Shown here one piece after another: positions 27,053 through 35,078 of a DNA stretch of 64,000 bases (within the stretch, counting starts at the first letter, position 1; the number at the start of each line of letters is the position of its first letter). Both the position numbers and the translations under genes were made by a program. The DNA lies in the IMG/VR virus record IMGVR_UViG_3300032288_004964, positions 62,001-126,000 of that record, one strand, 5' to 3'. This stretch comes from a virus. Below the pieces are notes generated by a model. That model was not told where the DNA came from and did no database searches. It saw nothing but the letters and a program-made list of their open reading frames with translations.

Positions 27053-28035
27053 AATTTATCAATTATTTTTTCATAAGAGTTATATTCAAAGTTTAAATTA
27101 GATTTTAACATGAACTTCTCTATTTTATCTAACATTGATGCTTTTAAATGATTGAATTTATCAATATCTTTATTCTCAAATACCTCATAATTTATTTGAT
27201 TATTTGAATATTTTGATATATCATAAAAGTTTTTAAATAAATTGGACAATCCTTTTAGTCTCCAGTCTCCTTCCCACCAAATAAATATAACAGGTGTATC
27301 AAGAGCTAAACAAGGAAGAGCCGTGTGTAGTCTTGATGTTATTACTAAATCCGCACTATTATATTCATCTAGCAATTTTACACAAGTTTCCATAGAGTCT
27401 TTGTATGTTCCCTCTCTTAACTCATATATATCATGGTCTGTGAAGATTGCATTATCTAATATATTTTTAGGTATTCTTCCCTTCATATTATTGTAATATT
27501 GATCACTTGGTATTTCATAGATAAAGTCTTTTTTAAATTTATTTAAATTGTCTTTACCCATTTGACTAACTGGTCCGTCTCCATTCCACATTCTATCTAA
27601 TTCATTTATAATTATCTTACCTGTTTTATTTTTTGGCTTATTAGATTTTAATAATAATGTTAAACAAGATGAAAAATATGAGTTTGTGTTGATTTCTTTT
27701 AACTTTTCATATGAATTAATATCTCTTAATCCAACTTCATTTGTTTTAAAAAAATTAGGCATTTCATCAAAACATTTAGGTTGTAAGTTTACTGATATAG
27801 GTAATATGTTTCTCATATTTTCTAAATATGAGAAATCACCAACAGCTGTATTTGTCCACCCATTGTATATCATGAAACTTTTCTCATCATATTTAAAAAT
27901 ATCATTAGTCCTATCTAACCTACCATTGTCTCTGTTTATTGTATGTGTCACTTCTGGATAGAACTGTAGTGTTGCTAATGATTGAATCCAATCACCCGCG
28001 TTTATTGAGCTGTAATCTAAAGAATAATAATTCAT
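27049..28035 (-). CDS. Polysaccharide pyruvyl transferase-like protein
   Basis: This 328-residue protein starts MNYYSLDYSSINAGDWIQSL (the N-x-GD pattern of the family). The C-terminal half has ADLVITSRLHTALPCLALDT followed by PVIFIW, the hallmark SRLHTALP box. These enzymes add pyruvate ketals to sugars, giving acidic glycans. It is coupled to its neighbours on both sides by 4-nt overlaps. Confidence 0.75.
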   Translation of the reverse strand: MNYYSLDYSSINAGDWIQSLATLQFYPEVTHTINRDNGRLDRTNDIFKYDEKSFMIYNGWTNTAVGDFSYLENMRNILPISVNLQPKCFDEMPNFFKTNEVGLRDINSYEKLKEINTNSYFSSCLTLLLKSNKPKNKTGKIIINELDRMWNGDGPVSQMGKDNLNKFKKDFIYEIPSDQYYNNMKGRIPKNILDNAIFTDHDIYELREGTYKDSMETCVKLLDEYNSADLVITSRLHTALPCLALDTPVIFIWWEGDWRLKGLSNLFKNFYDISKYSNNQINYEVFENKDIDKFNHLKASMLDKIEKFMLKSNLNFEYNSYEKIIDKL

Positions 28036-30125
28036 TTATCTAATAATATTTTTTTATCATATGTCTTTTCCATCCAGTCTTTTCCGGTAAATTTAAAATT
28101 AGGAGACTTTTCTGACATCCAATTATAAGCTATTTTTATATTTTTAATATTTGTTTCTGAAAACATATTTTCTTTTTTTTGCCAATATGATTCATGTTTT
28201 TCGTGATATGATACATTGGGTGTTTCACAGACTAATCCTTGTTTTTCAAATTGTTGTTTGAAAACTATATCTCCTTCTATACTTTTACCCATTGTTATTC
28301 TAAAAATCCAATCCCAACTAGGTCTACCTATTATTTGACCATCTGGTATATAGTCTCTCCATTCCCTCCACCATGATTTAGTTACTGCGAACAAATCAGC
28401 ACCTTTTGGATGATCACCACAATCTGACCATTTAGCTAACTCTACTTCCTCTTTACTCATTTCTCTTTCTAACTTAAATGGGAAGTCTTTTCTAAATGAA
28501 AATGTACACTTCCACCTATTACAAGATTCTACTATTTTTTCATATAAATCATCTGTTAAACATATATCACAATTAGTGTACATGACTATATCATTATCAT
28601 TTTGGCACATATTATATCCATAATCAAACAAATCTTTTATCATTGGTATCTCTAAATCATCTATCCTGTTATATCTTAAACAAGGAATAATTTTTTTATT
28701 TTCATATAATTTTTTCCAAGTTTTCTGTGCAAATTCTATTCTTTTATTGGTTTCAACATCATATGATTTGTACAAGGATGATACATGATATATAAATTGT
28801 TGACAATCTTCTATATCAGATTCCATATCCGTTTTTAATTTCTCTCCAAAAAACAAAATATCACTTAAAGATTCTAAAACATTCTTATGAGATTGACTAT
28901 GAAATAACTCATAGAATTCAGAATCTGATAAAAACCTATCTGTCTTTCTTCCTTTCCAGTTTTTATAAGCATCTCCTAAGTGTATAACTGACTTCTCAAA
29001 CTTACCTCTTTTTGTAAATTTGTCTCTAAATTGTAAATCACTCCATGCAGCATCATCTGAAAACTCAGGAAATGGTAATTCCTTATTAATATTTGAATTG
29101 TTAATATTAAATAGTTGGAAAAATCCTAATCCTTTATTTATTTCATATTTTCCTAATTTTTCTATTTCTATTTTACCTTCTTCCCAATCTCTATAAGTAT
29201 TATAATCTTTACATATATACCTATCTGATGTGTATAATAAATCAATATCAGTATCAATATTTATTTTTTGAGTTATTATGATATCAGCATCTAATAGTAA
29301 AATCCAATCTGGATTTTCAATTGATTTTATACCATCATTTATAGCTTTTCCTTTATTAAAAGTAGCTCCATTTTCATACATTCTATCTGTGACCACACAT
29401 TTAACTCCAAACTTATCACATATTTTTTGACACATTAAATCATCAGCTGATGTTACTACTGTTATGTCCTCAAAATATTTAATATTATTACTTAAAGAGA
29501 GTAATAAGTAATCATTATAGTTAACTGAGACTATAATAACAGATATTTTATTAATTTCATTTATTGGATTTACTACAATTGATTCTATACTATTTGATAT
29601 AGTTCTTCTAGATACCGGCTTTGAAACCTTAACCATTACTGATTCTTTATCTGGATTTATATTAGGTCTTTTATTTATAACATTAATATCTAATGTTATT
29701 TTATTAGAAATTATAGAATCTATTACATTAACATTATCTTCTATTTTAGAACTTGAATTGAATATTAATGCGTCTAGTGAATTTTTATTTTCTTTTCCAT
29801 TAAATTTTGAATTTACATAAATTAAATTTTCAATTAGGTTAATTTTATTAACTTTAAATAAACTATTATCAAATTTTGCAAACTTATTTGCCCATATTAT
29901 AGTTTTATTTGGATATATTTTATGTACAGCCTTTAGTAGCTCTATATCAGTACCTTTGTTTTCAAAAACAACAACTTTATTTTTATTTAAATTAAAATAT
30001 GGAAAATTAACAAAGATGATTATTCTAGATATCAATGAATTGGATATATTATAATCCAGTGAGTTTATAAATTCTGGTCCAAAATCATCAAATTCTTTTT
30101 CTGTTAATTTAATTACAAGTATCAT
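28032..30125 (-). CDS. Large two-domain glycosyltransferase
   Basis: This 697-residue protein has an N-terminal 190 residues without a clear domain. Residues about 195-400 are a GT2 domain: ISVIIVSVNYNDYLLLSLSN, GKAINDGIKS, then ILLLDADIII (DxD). The C-terminal half has a second nucleotide-sugar-like region with IVMYTNCDICLTDDLYEKIV. It is the first gene of the minus-strand glycan operon running down to 25858. The divergent retropepsin gene shares the 30-nt promoter gap, which holds GTTATATATAAAG. Confidence 0.7.
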   Translation of the reverse strand: MILVIKLTEKEFDDFGPEFINSLDYNISNSLISRIIIFVNFPYFNLNKNKVVVFENKGTDIELLKAVHKIYPNKTIIWANKFAKFDNSLFKVNKINLIENLIYVNSKFNGKENKNSLDALIFNSSSKIEDNVNVIDSIISNKITLDINVINKRPNINPDKESVMVKVSKPVSRRTISNSIESIVVNPINEINKISVIIVSVNYNDYLLLSLSNNIKYFEDITVVTSADDLMCQKICDKFGVKCVVTDRMYENGATFNKGKAINDGIKSIENPDWILLLDADIIITQKINIDTDIDLLYTSDRYICKDYNTYRDWEEGKIEIEKLGKYEINKGLGFFQLFNINNSNINKELPFPEFSDDAAWSDLQFRDKFTKRGKFEKSVIHLGDAYKNWKGRKTDRFLSDSEFYELFHSQSHKNVLESLSDILFFGEKLKTDMESDIEDCQQFIYHVSSLYKSYDVETNKRIEFAQKTWKKLYENKKIIPCLRYNRIDDLEIPMIKDLFDYGYNMCQNDNDIVMYTNCDICLTDDLYEKIVESCNRWKCTFSFRKDFPFKLEREMSKEEVELAKWSDCGDHPKGADLFAVTKSWWREWRDYIPDGQIIGRPSWDWIFRITMGKSIEGDIVFKQQFEKQGLVCETPNVSYHEKHESYWQKKENMFSETNIKNIKIAYNWMSEKSPNFKFTGKDWMEKTYDKKILLDK

Positions 30126-30155
30126 AAAGTTATATATAAAGAAAAATCATTTCCA

Positions 30156-30560
30156 ATGAAAAAAACTATAGGCAGATGTGAAAAAATTTCACTTGTGGAT
30201 TTAGGATTAGATTCTAAGGCTAAAATAGACACAGGTGCTTATTCAACCGTTATTCATGTTGATGGTGTTAAAGTTATAGATAATAAATTGCAATTTTGGA
30301 TTGGTGATAAATCAAACAAATTTACTTTTTATGATTATAAAAAAATAACAGTAAGAAGTTCCTTTGGAAAAAAACAAAAAAGATACAGTATTTTAACTAG
30401 ATTAAAAGTAGGTAATAAAGTTTATAAAATTTATGTATCTTTAACAGATAGAAAAAAAATGAAATATCCAATATTAATAGGTAGAAGATTTCTCCATAAG
30501 TTTGGATATATTGTTGATGTAACAAAGAAAAATATTTATGATACCACTAAAAAGGTGTAA
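30156..30560 (+). CDS. Retropepsin-like aspartic protease, RimB type (PF05618-like)
   Basis: This 134-residue protein has AKIDTGAYSTVIH (residues about 24-36), carrying the retroviral-type D-T-G-A active site, and YPILIGRRFLHKFGYIVDVT near the C-terminus, which fits the conserved 'PILLGRRFL...DVS' of the RimB/RloA2-like family. The enzyme would act as a dimer. Cellular relatives usually work with ATP-grasp amino-acid ligases of the RimK type, but none is visible here. A virion-protein or host-peptide target is possible. Confidence 0.7.
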   Translation: MKKTIGRCEKISLVDLGLDSKAKIDTGAYSTVIHVDGVKVIDNKLQFWIGDKSNKFTFYDYKKITVRSSFGKKQKRYSILTRLKVGNKVYKIYVSLTDRKKMKYPILIGRRFLHKFGYIVDVTKKNIYDTTKKV

Positions 30561-31056
30561 TTATATCACCGGTGATAGTTCCTCAGTATCTTATGGATTA
30601 GATAAGATAATTAATTTTCTAGAATTAGAAGGTAAAAATATTATTGTTTTTTTCCCTAAACCAAAATCATATTACAATTCTCTTACTTATTTCGTGAATA
30701 ATAGAAAAGAGTATGATGGATTTGATAACCTAAAGTCATTCATAGAAACCGAAGGAACTCTTTTTAGAGTTAATTTAATAATTTTAGATATTTGGCATTT
30801 AAGAAATTTAAGTAAAGAATATATTGACTTAGTAAAATCAACAGGAATTGATTTTATATTAGTATCTAGAAATTATCATTATACTTCTTCAGAAGATGTT
30901 TGTGATTATCACATAAAAAGAGAATCTGTTTCACATAGAAATTCAGACCAATTTTTCATAACAGATAAACTAAATGGTTGGACTACCGATTTAGATGCTC
31001 TTAGAATATCATATATTAGAGATATTAAAATAAACAAATTATTTGACAAAGAATAG
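30538..31056 (+). CDS. P-loop-like protein with degenerate Walker A
   Basis: This 172-residue protein begins MIPLKRCNYITGDSSSVSYG, where a P-loop would be expected but the GKS/T is missing, and continues with VNLIILDIWHL, a Walker B-like strand. The start overlaps the retropepsin gene by 23 nt. The layout recalls the intact P-loop protein at 34584. No family is assigned. Confidence 0.4.
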   Translation: MIPLKRCNYITGDSSSVSYGLDKIINFLELEGKNIIVFFPKPKSYYNSLTYFVNNRKEYDGFDNLKSFIETEGTLFRVNLIILDIWHLRNLSKEYIDLVKSTGIDFILVSRNYHYTSSEDVCDYHIKRESVSHRNSDQFFITDKLNGWTTDLDALRISYIRDIKINKLFDKE

Positions 31057-31110
31057 TTAAATTTGTTAAATGTTAAATTTATCCGTATATTTATATTAAA
31101 TATAAACTAA

Positions 31111-32202
31111 ATGAGAATTAGAAAAAAGTTTTTAAAACTTACAAACTACACCTATCCACATGGAACAGAAGGATTTTTGAAAGGATTCCTACCTCAAGGA
31201 TATCAAGAAGATGGATATGGTAATTATTACTATCTAATCGGAGATAATCCATCTACAATGTTTACTTGTCACTTAGATACTGCTTGTAGAGAACAAGAAA
31301 GAGTAAAACATATTTTCAGTGGTAATATGATTATGACTGATGGTAAAACAATATTAGGAGCCGATGATAAAGCGGGAATGGTTGTTATTCTTAATATGAT
31401 TGAGAAAAAAGTACCAGGTCTCTATTTATTTTTTATAGGAGAAGAAGTTGGATGTATTGGCTCTGGTTTATTAGCTGATAATTGGAGTAAATTTCCACAT
31501 TCAAAATCTATAACTAAAGTAGTTTCATTTGACCGAAGAGGTACATCATCTGTTATTACTCATCAATTTTGGGGAAGATGTTGTTCAGATGAGTTTGGTA
31601 AGATATTAGCTGGTAGATTATCTTCAACAAGTGATAGATTAATGTTAGATATTGATGATACTGGTGTTATGACTGATTCTGCTAAGTTTATGAGATTAGT
31701 TCAAGAATGTACCAATATATCAGTTGGTTATTATAATGAACATACATTCAAAGAGTGTCAAAATATTGAGTATCTACAAATATTGTGTGATGCTGTTGTT
31801 CAAATTGATTGGGAAACCCTACCAATTGTTAGAAGTGTTGATGAAATTGATTTTGAAGAAGAAGATGAATATGATTATATTGACTCTGATGATTTTGAAA
31901 TGAAAGATGAGTATGAAGAAGAATTCTTTTCACACTTTAAGTATAAAGATGGTGTTAAGAAAATGTTTATTTCAAAAAGACATATTTCAAAAGAAAGATT
32001 AATTATTTGGAATTGGATTAATTCAAGATGTGAATATAGTGGTGTTAGTTCTTTTACTTGGAATGGAAACTCTCTTCATATTGATAATGAGTTTGTTGGT
32101 AATAGAATTGACCTAATAGATATGATTAGTCAATTATCATCTGTTCCTACATCTGAATTATCTCCAGTTCCTACAAGGATATCAAAAAAAATCCTGATGT
32201 AA
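31111..32202 (+). CDS. M20/M42-type metallopeptidase with C-terminal extension
   Basis: The protein is 363 residues. Metal-site motifs appear in order: FTCHLDTA (H and D), LGADDKAGMVV (bridging Asp), IGEEVGCIGS (catalytic Glu and metal Glu), SFDRRGTSS and VGYYNEHTFKE (metal His). These fit di-zinc aminopeptidases/deacylases of the M20/M42 group. About 130 C-terminal residues form an acidic linker (DFEEEDEYDYIDSDDFE) plus a small unknown domain. It may process a peptide or acyl-amino acid. It ends in a terminator whose stem contains the last codons. Confidence 0.75.
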   Translation: MRIRKKFLKLTNYTYPHGTEGFLKGFLPQGYQEDGYGNYYYLIGDNPSTMFTCHLDTACREQERVKHIFSGNMIMTDGKTILGADDKAGMVVILNMIEKKVPGLYLFFIGEEVGCIGSGLLADNWSKFPHSKSITKVVSFDRRGTSSVITHQFWGRCCSDEFGKILAGRLSSTSDRLMLDIDDTGVMTDSAKFMRLVQECTNISVGYYNEHTFKECQNIEYLQILCDAVVQIDWETLPIVRSVDEIDFEEEDEYDYIDSDDFEMKDEYEEEFFSHFKYKDGVKKMFISKRHISKERLIIWNWINSRCEYSGVSSFTWNGNSLHIDNEFVGNRIDLIDMISQLSSVPTSELSPVPTRISKKILM

Positions 32203-32213
32203 ATCAGGATTTT
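32188..32213. terminator. Intrinsic terminator overlapping the peptidase stop codon
   Basis: An inverted repeat AAAATCCTGAT / ATCAGGATTTT with a 4-nt loop, between converging genes. Confidence 0.8.
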
Positions 32214-32218
32214 AATTT

Positions 32219-32407
32219 TTAACCTAGAATTAAACCAGGTGTTTTGTATTCTTTTTGAGAAACTATTTCTAACATTTGACTAGTTGATAGTTCTTTAGGA
32301 TTCCAACCTTTAGTTTTAGAGTATTCACTGATGAATTTTTCTCTTAGAAGATCTATTTCTTCTTTCTTTAGTCCTTGGTTTCCCTTAATTAGTTCTTTAT
32401 TTTTCAT
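32219..32407 (-). CDS. Small hypothetical protein
   Basis: This 62-residue charged protein (MKNKELIKGNQGLKKEEIDL, then LREKFISEYSKTKGWNPKEL) is probably helical with no recognised family. It sits 16 nt downstream of the membrane protein gene on the same strand. Confidence 0.4.
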   Translation of the reverse strand: MKNKELIKGNQGLKKEEIDLLREKFISEYSKTKGWNPKELSTSQMLEIVSQKEYKTPGLILG

Positions 32408-32423
32408 AAAATTAATTTATTTT

Positions 32424-32858
32424 TTACTGTAGTAAGAATATATATACAAATATTTGAATTAGCAAACCTAACACCATTAAAACAGTTCTTTTATTATATC
32501 TCATCAATCCAGAATAGAATACTGGTAAAGTCTTAGACTCATCTTTCCACTTCATTGGATACATTTTATCATCTAATTTATTTCTTGTTAAGTAGTAAGT
32601 TCCGTTGTGGAAGTAACTAAATAACATAACCATAGAAACTGTTGATATTAATGAATACCATCCTAAAGTGTGTACTAAAAATCCAGCAATTAGTAATATA
32701 ACAAGTGATCTTTGTAAAGAGAAAATTCTGTTAATTTCAAATTCACAAGTTCTTCTGCTATTATTTCTATAGTGCCAATAGAATCCTTCTCTGAATCCAT
32801 CCATCATTGAATAAGCTATCCAGATTAAATTTGCTAATAATAATGTAATTATAATCAT
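32424..32858 (-). CDS. Small multi-pass membrane protein
   Basis: This 144-residue protein has about four hydrophobic segments: near residues 1-17, 48-66, 67-86 and 125-143. The loop between the first two is basic (HYRNNSRRTCEFEINR). An exact late-type motif TAATATATAC ends 3 nt before the start codon on the minus strand. It could act in the host inner membrane (lysis, exclusion or adsorption control); nothing specific shows which. Confidence 0.55.
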   Translation of the reverse strand: MIIITLLLANLIWIAYSMMDGFREGFYWHYRNNSRRTCEFEINRIFSLQRSLVILLIAGFLVHTLGWYSLISTVSMVMLFSYFHNGTYYLTRNKLDDKMYPMKWKDESKTLPVFYSGLMRYNKRTVLMVLGLLIQIFVYIFLLQ

Positions 32859-32859
32859 A

Positions 32860-32890
32860 TTGTATATATTAAAATAATTTTGTATCTTTG
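32860..32890 (+). promoter_or_regulatory. Bacteroidota-type promoter (TTG-N20-TATCTTTG)
   Basis: TTG at 32860-32862 and TATCTTTG at 32883-32890 match the known -33 TTTG / -7 TAnnTTTG promoter of Bacteroidota in sequence and spacing. The ATG at 32895 lies 4 nt downstream, so the transcript would be leaderless or nearly so. The region also carries the minus-strand late motif at 32862-32871. Confidence 0.5.
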
Positions 32891-32894
32891 TTCT

Positions 32895-33374
32895 ATGTTT
32901 GAGTTAATAGGAAAAATAGAATTTGACCCAGTAAATGTTACTAAAAAACACAATAAACAAGCTTCTTGGAAGAAAACTGCTATGGTTAAATTTGACTGTG
33001 ATATTTGGGAATATTACTCTTGGTTTCTACAAAAAAGATTTAACTTATACTTAAATAAGCCTTTAAGAGGAACTCACTTAACTATTATTAATGATAAATT
33101 TGACCCAGAGACTGAACATTTCTATGACCAAGGTCGTCAATTATTTCACGGTAAAGAAATAAGAATACAATATGATCCTACTTTAATTAGAGCTAATGAT
33201 AAAGGACACTGGTGGATAAATGCTAAGTGTGATGATGCTAGAAATATTAGAAGTGTTATGGGGTTAACTCCAGATCCTTATTTTGGGTTTCACATTACTA
33301 TTGGTTTGGCTACTCACTTACAATTAGAACACTCTAAGTATATTTTAAAACAATGTCTAAAATACAATCTGTAG
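32895..33374 (+). CDS. 2H phosphoesterase-like protein, possible anti-CBASS (Acb1-like) enzyme
   Basis: The protein has 159 residues from the ATG at 32895; the longer frame needs a TTG inside the promoter. Two H-x-T motifs define the 2H superfamily: GTHLTIIN (His61, Thr63) and GFHITIGLA (His133, Thr135). Members cut cyclic or 2',3'-cyclic phosphodiesters; they include LigT-like ligase/CPD enzymes and phage Acb1 (T4 57B), which destroys CBASS cyclic-nucleotide signals. The size and the 72-residue motif spacing are close to Acb1, but the superfamily is broad. It heads a plus-strand operon of DNA-metabolism genes. Confidence 0.6.
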   Translation: MFELIGKIEFDPVNVTKKHNKQASWKKTAMVKFDCDIWEYYSWFLQKRFNLYLNKPLRGTHLTIINDKFDPETEHFYDQGRQLFHGKEIRIQYDPTLIRANDKGHWWINAKCDDARNIRSVMGLTPDPYFGFHITIGLATHLQLEHSKYILKQCLKYNL

Positions 33375-33380
33375 TTAATA

Positions 33381-33731
33381 ATGGATGATTTTTTTGATAG
33401 TTTTAAGGGTAGACCTAAATATGACCATAAAGTCAGAGTAGTTCATTTTAAGAAAGAACCTTTTGATATTTATATCGGTAGACTACCAAATGGTAAGTTC
33501 AATAAGTGGGCCTACCCAAAAGAACTACGTGATACTTTCCCAGAAGGAACTCCAAGAAAAACAATTGTAGATGCTTATGAACAGTATCTAATTTCTAATC
33601 AGGAATTAATGAATGACTTACATGAGTTAAAAGATAAAGTTCTTGGTTGTTGGTGTAAAGATATTGGTGGAAAAGGAAAATCTTGTCACGGTGATATTTT
33701 AGTTAAATGGGTAAAGAAAACTTGTAATTAA
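33381..33731 (+). CDS. DUF4326-family protein
   Basis: This 116-residue protein has the pattern FDIYIGRLPNGKFNKWAYP, then RKTIVDAYEQYL and the C-terminal LGCWCKDIGGKGKSCHGDIL with the conserved C-W-C...C-H-G-D. DUF4326 proteins are small and common in phages and plasmids; their function is not known to me. The Cys/His set could bind a metal. It is 6 nt after the 2H phosphoesterase gene. Confidence 0.7.
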   Translation: MDDFFDSFKGRPKYDHKVRVVHFKKEPFDIYIGRLPNGKFNKWAYPKELRDTFPEGTPRKTIVDAYEQYLISNQELMNDLHELKDKVLGCWCKDIGGKGKSCHGDILVKWVKKTCN

Positions 33732-33766
33732 AATTTGATATAATAATAGTATTAAATTTATATTAC

Positions 33767-34552
33767 ATGCCAGAATTAGCAGAATTAAAAATCATGTCTG
33801 ATTATATCAATCAGAATGTAAAAGAAAAAACATTTACAAAACTATATCACGTTGAAAAGGGAAATAATCCCGTAGATTCAAATCTAATTGAAAACTTCAA
33901 AGTAGAATCCGTTTCTAACGGTAAAGAATTAGTATTAAGAGTCTATCATGATGTTGCAGATCTAAAATTTTCTGTCTTTATGGGTATGTCTGGTAACTGG
34001 AAGTGGGTTCCAACTGAAAAATGGAATGATACTAAATTTATCAGAATGAGATTAGATTCAACAGATGGTCATTCACTTCTTTTATATGGTTCCTATATGG
34101 GTCCTAAATATAGATTAGGTGGATTTACTGGTGTTAAAAGAGGACCAGATCCAACAAAAGAATTTGATAAATTTAAACAAAATATATTAGATAATCTTCA
34201 TACTAAATTATTTGATAAACCAATTTGTGAAGTAATTTTAGACCAAAAATACTTTAATGGAATTGGTAATTATTTAAGAAGTACCATATTGTTTTATTTA
34301 GATGTCAATCCATTTGAATCTGCTAGAAAAGTTATTACTGACAATCCTAATATTTTAGATTTATGTAAAGATATTCCTCTAAAAGCATATGAGTTAAATG
34401 GTGGTCAATTACAAGACTGGATTAATCCGTTTGATACTGATTATGATGAATTCAAAAAGTGGGTTTTTTATCAAAAAGGACTTAAAGTAAAAGATAAAAC
34501 AGGTAGAACTTTTTGGTTCCATGATAAATGGAAAGATTTCTGTCCTTACTAA
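33767..34552 (+). CDS. Fpg/Nei-family DNA glycosylase of the NEIL1-like zincless-finger type
   Basis: The protein is 261 residues. It starts MPELAELKIM, placing the catalytic Pro2 and Glu3 exactly as in the family once Met is removed. The helix-two-turn-helix region reads LDQKYFNGIGNYLRSTILFY. The C-terminus reads KVKDKTGRTFWFHDKWKDF with no zinc-binding cysteines; it matches the 'RHGRTIWF' beta hairpin of human NEIL1 and viral Nei1. It should remove oxidised bases and nick the strand. The H2TH region and the zincless finger are both intact. Confidence 0.8.
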   Translation: MPELAELKIMSDYINQNVKEKTFTKLYHVEKGNNPVDSNLIENFKVESVSNGKELVLRVYHDVADLKFSVFMGMSGNWKWVPTEKWNDTKFIRMRLDSTDGHSLLLYGSYMGPKYRLGGFTGVKRGPDPTKEFDKFKQNILDNLHTKLFDKPICEVILDQKYFNGIGNYLRSTILFYLDVNPFESARKVITDNPNILDLCKDIPLKAYELNGGQLQDWINPFDTDYDEFKKWVFYQKGLKVKDKTGRTFWFHDKWKDFCPY

Positions 34553-34583
34553 ACAATTAGTATCCGTTTGGATATAAAAGATA

Positions 34584-35078
34584 ATGTTTGGTAAAAATTT
34601 CAATATAGTTATAGGAGATAGAGCTTCTGGTAGAACTACATTTCTATTTGAGTTGGCTAGACTGATTAAAAGTTTTGATAAAAAAATATGTTATGTCGGT
34701 GGTACTGATGAATTCTTTGAATTTGCTAATAATTCAGTAGAAAGGATTTATGATTCAGCTTTTTTCTATAAAAATGACATTAGACTATTTCAAAATATAA
34801 AAGAAATAACCGAAAGAGATAATTATGAATACATATTTGTGGATGATATAGATTATATCTCACATGATTGTATAGATATATTAAGTAGTATTAGAATAAA
34901 TAAAATAGCTACTTGTTTAACTGATAATTTACCAATCTTTAATCAAGATATTAATTGTTATGAAATTAAAAGCGATAAAAATACACTTTTATTAAAAATC
35001 GGAGAAGAATTAGTAAAAACAAAAGATATAATAACTACTTTAAGTAGAGACCAAAAAATAAAATCAGTATTAAAATGA
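34584..35078 (+). CDS. P-loop ATPase-like protein
   Basis: This 164-residue protein has Walker A IGDRASGRTTFLFELARL at residues about 10-27 and Walker B YEYIFVDDIDYIS at about 91-103. It is a small RecA/AAA-like core with no other domain. It overlaps the thyA start by 4 nt (ATGA), so the two are co-translated. Confidence 0.55.
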   Translation: MFGKNFNIVIGDRASGRTTFLFELARLIKSFDKKICYVGGTDEFFEFANNSVERIYDSAFFYKNDIRLFQNIKEITERDNYEYIFVDDIDYISHDCIDILSSIRINKIATCLTDNLPIFNQDINCYEIKSDKNTLLLKIGEELVKTKDIITTLSRDQKIKSVLK

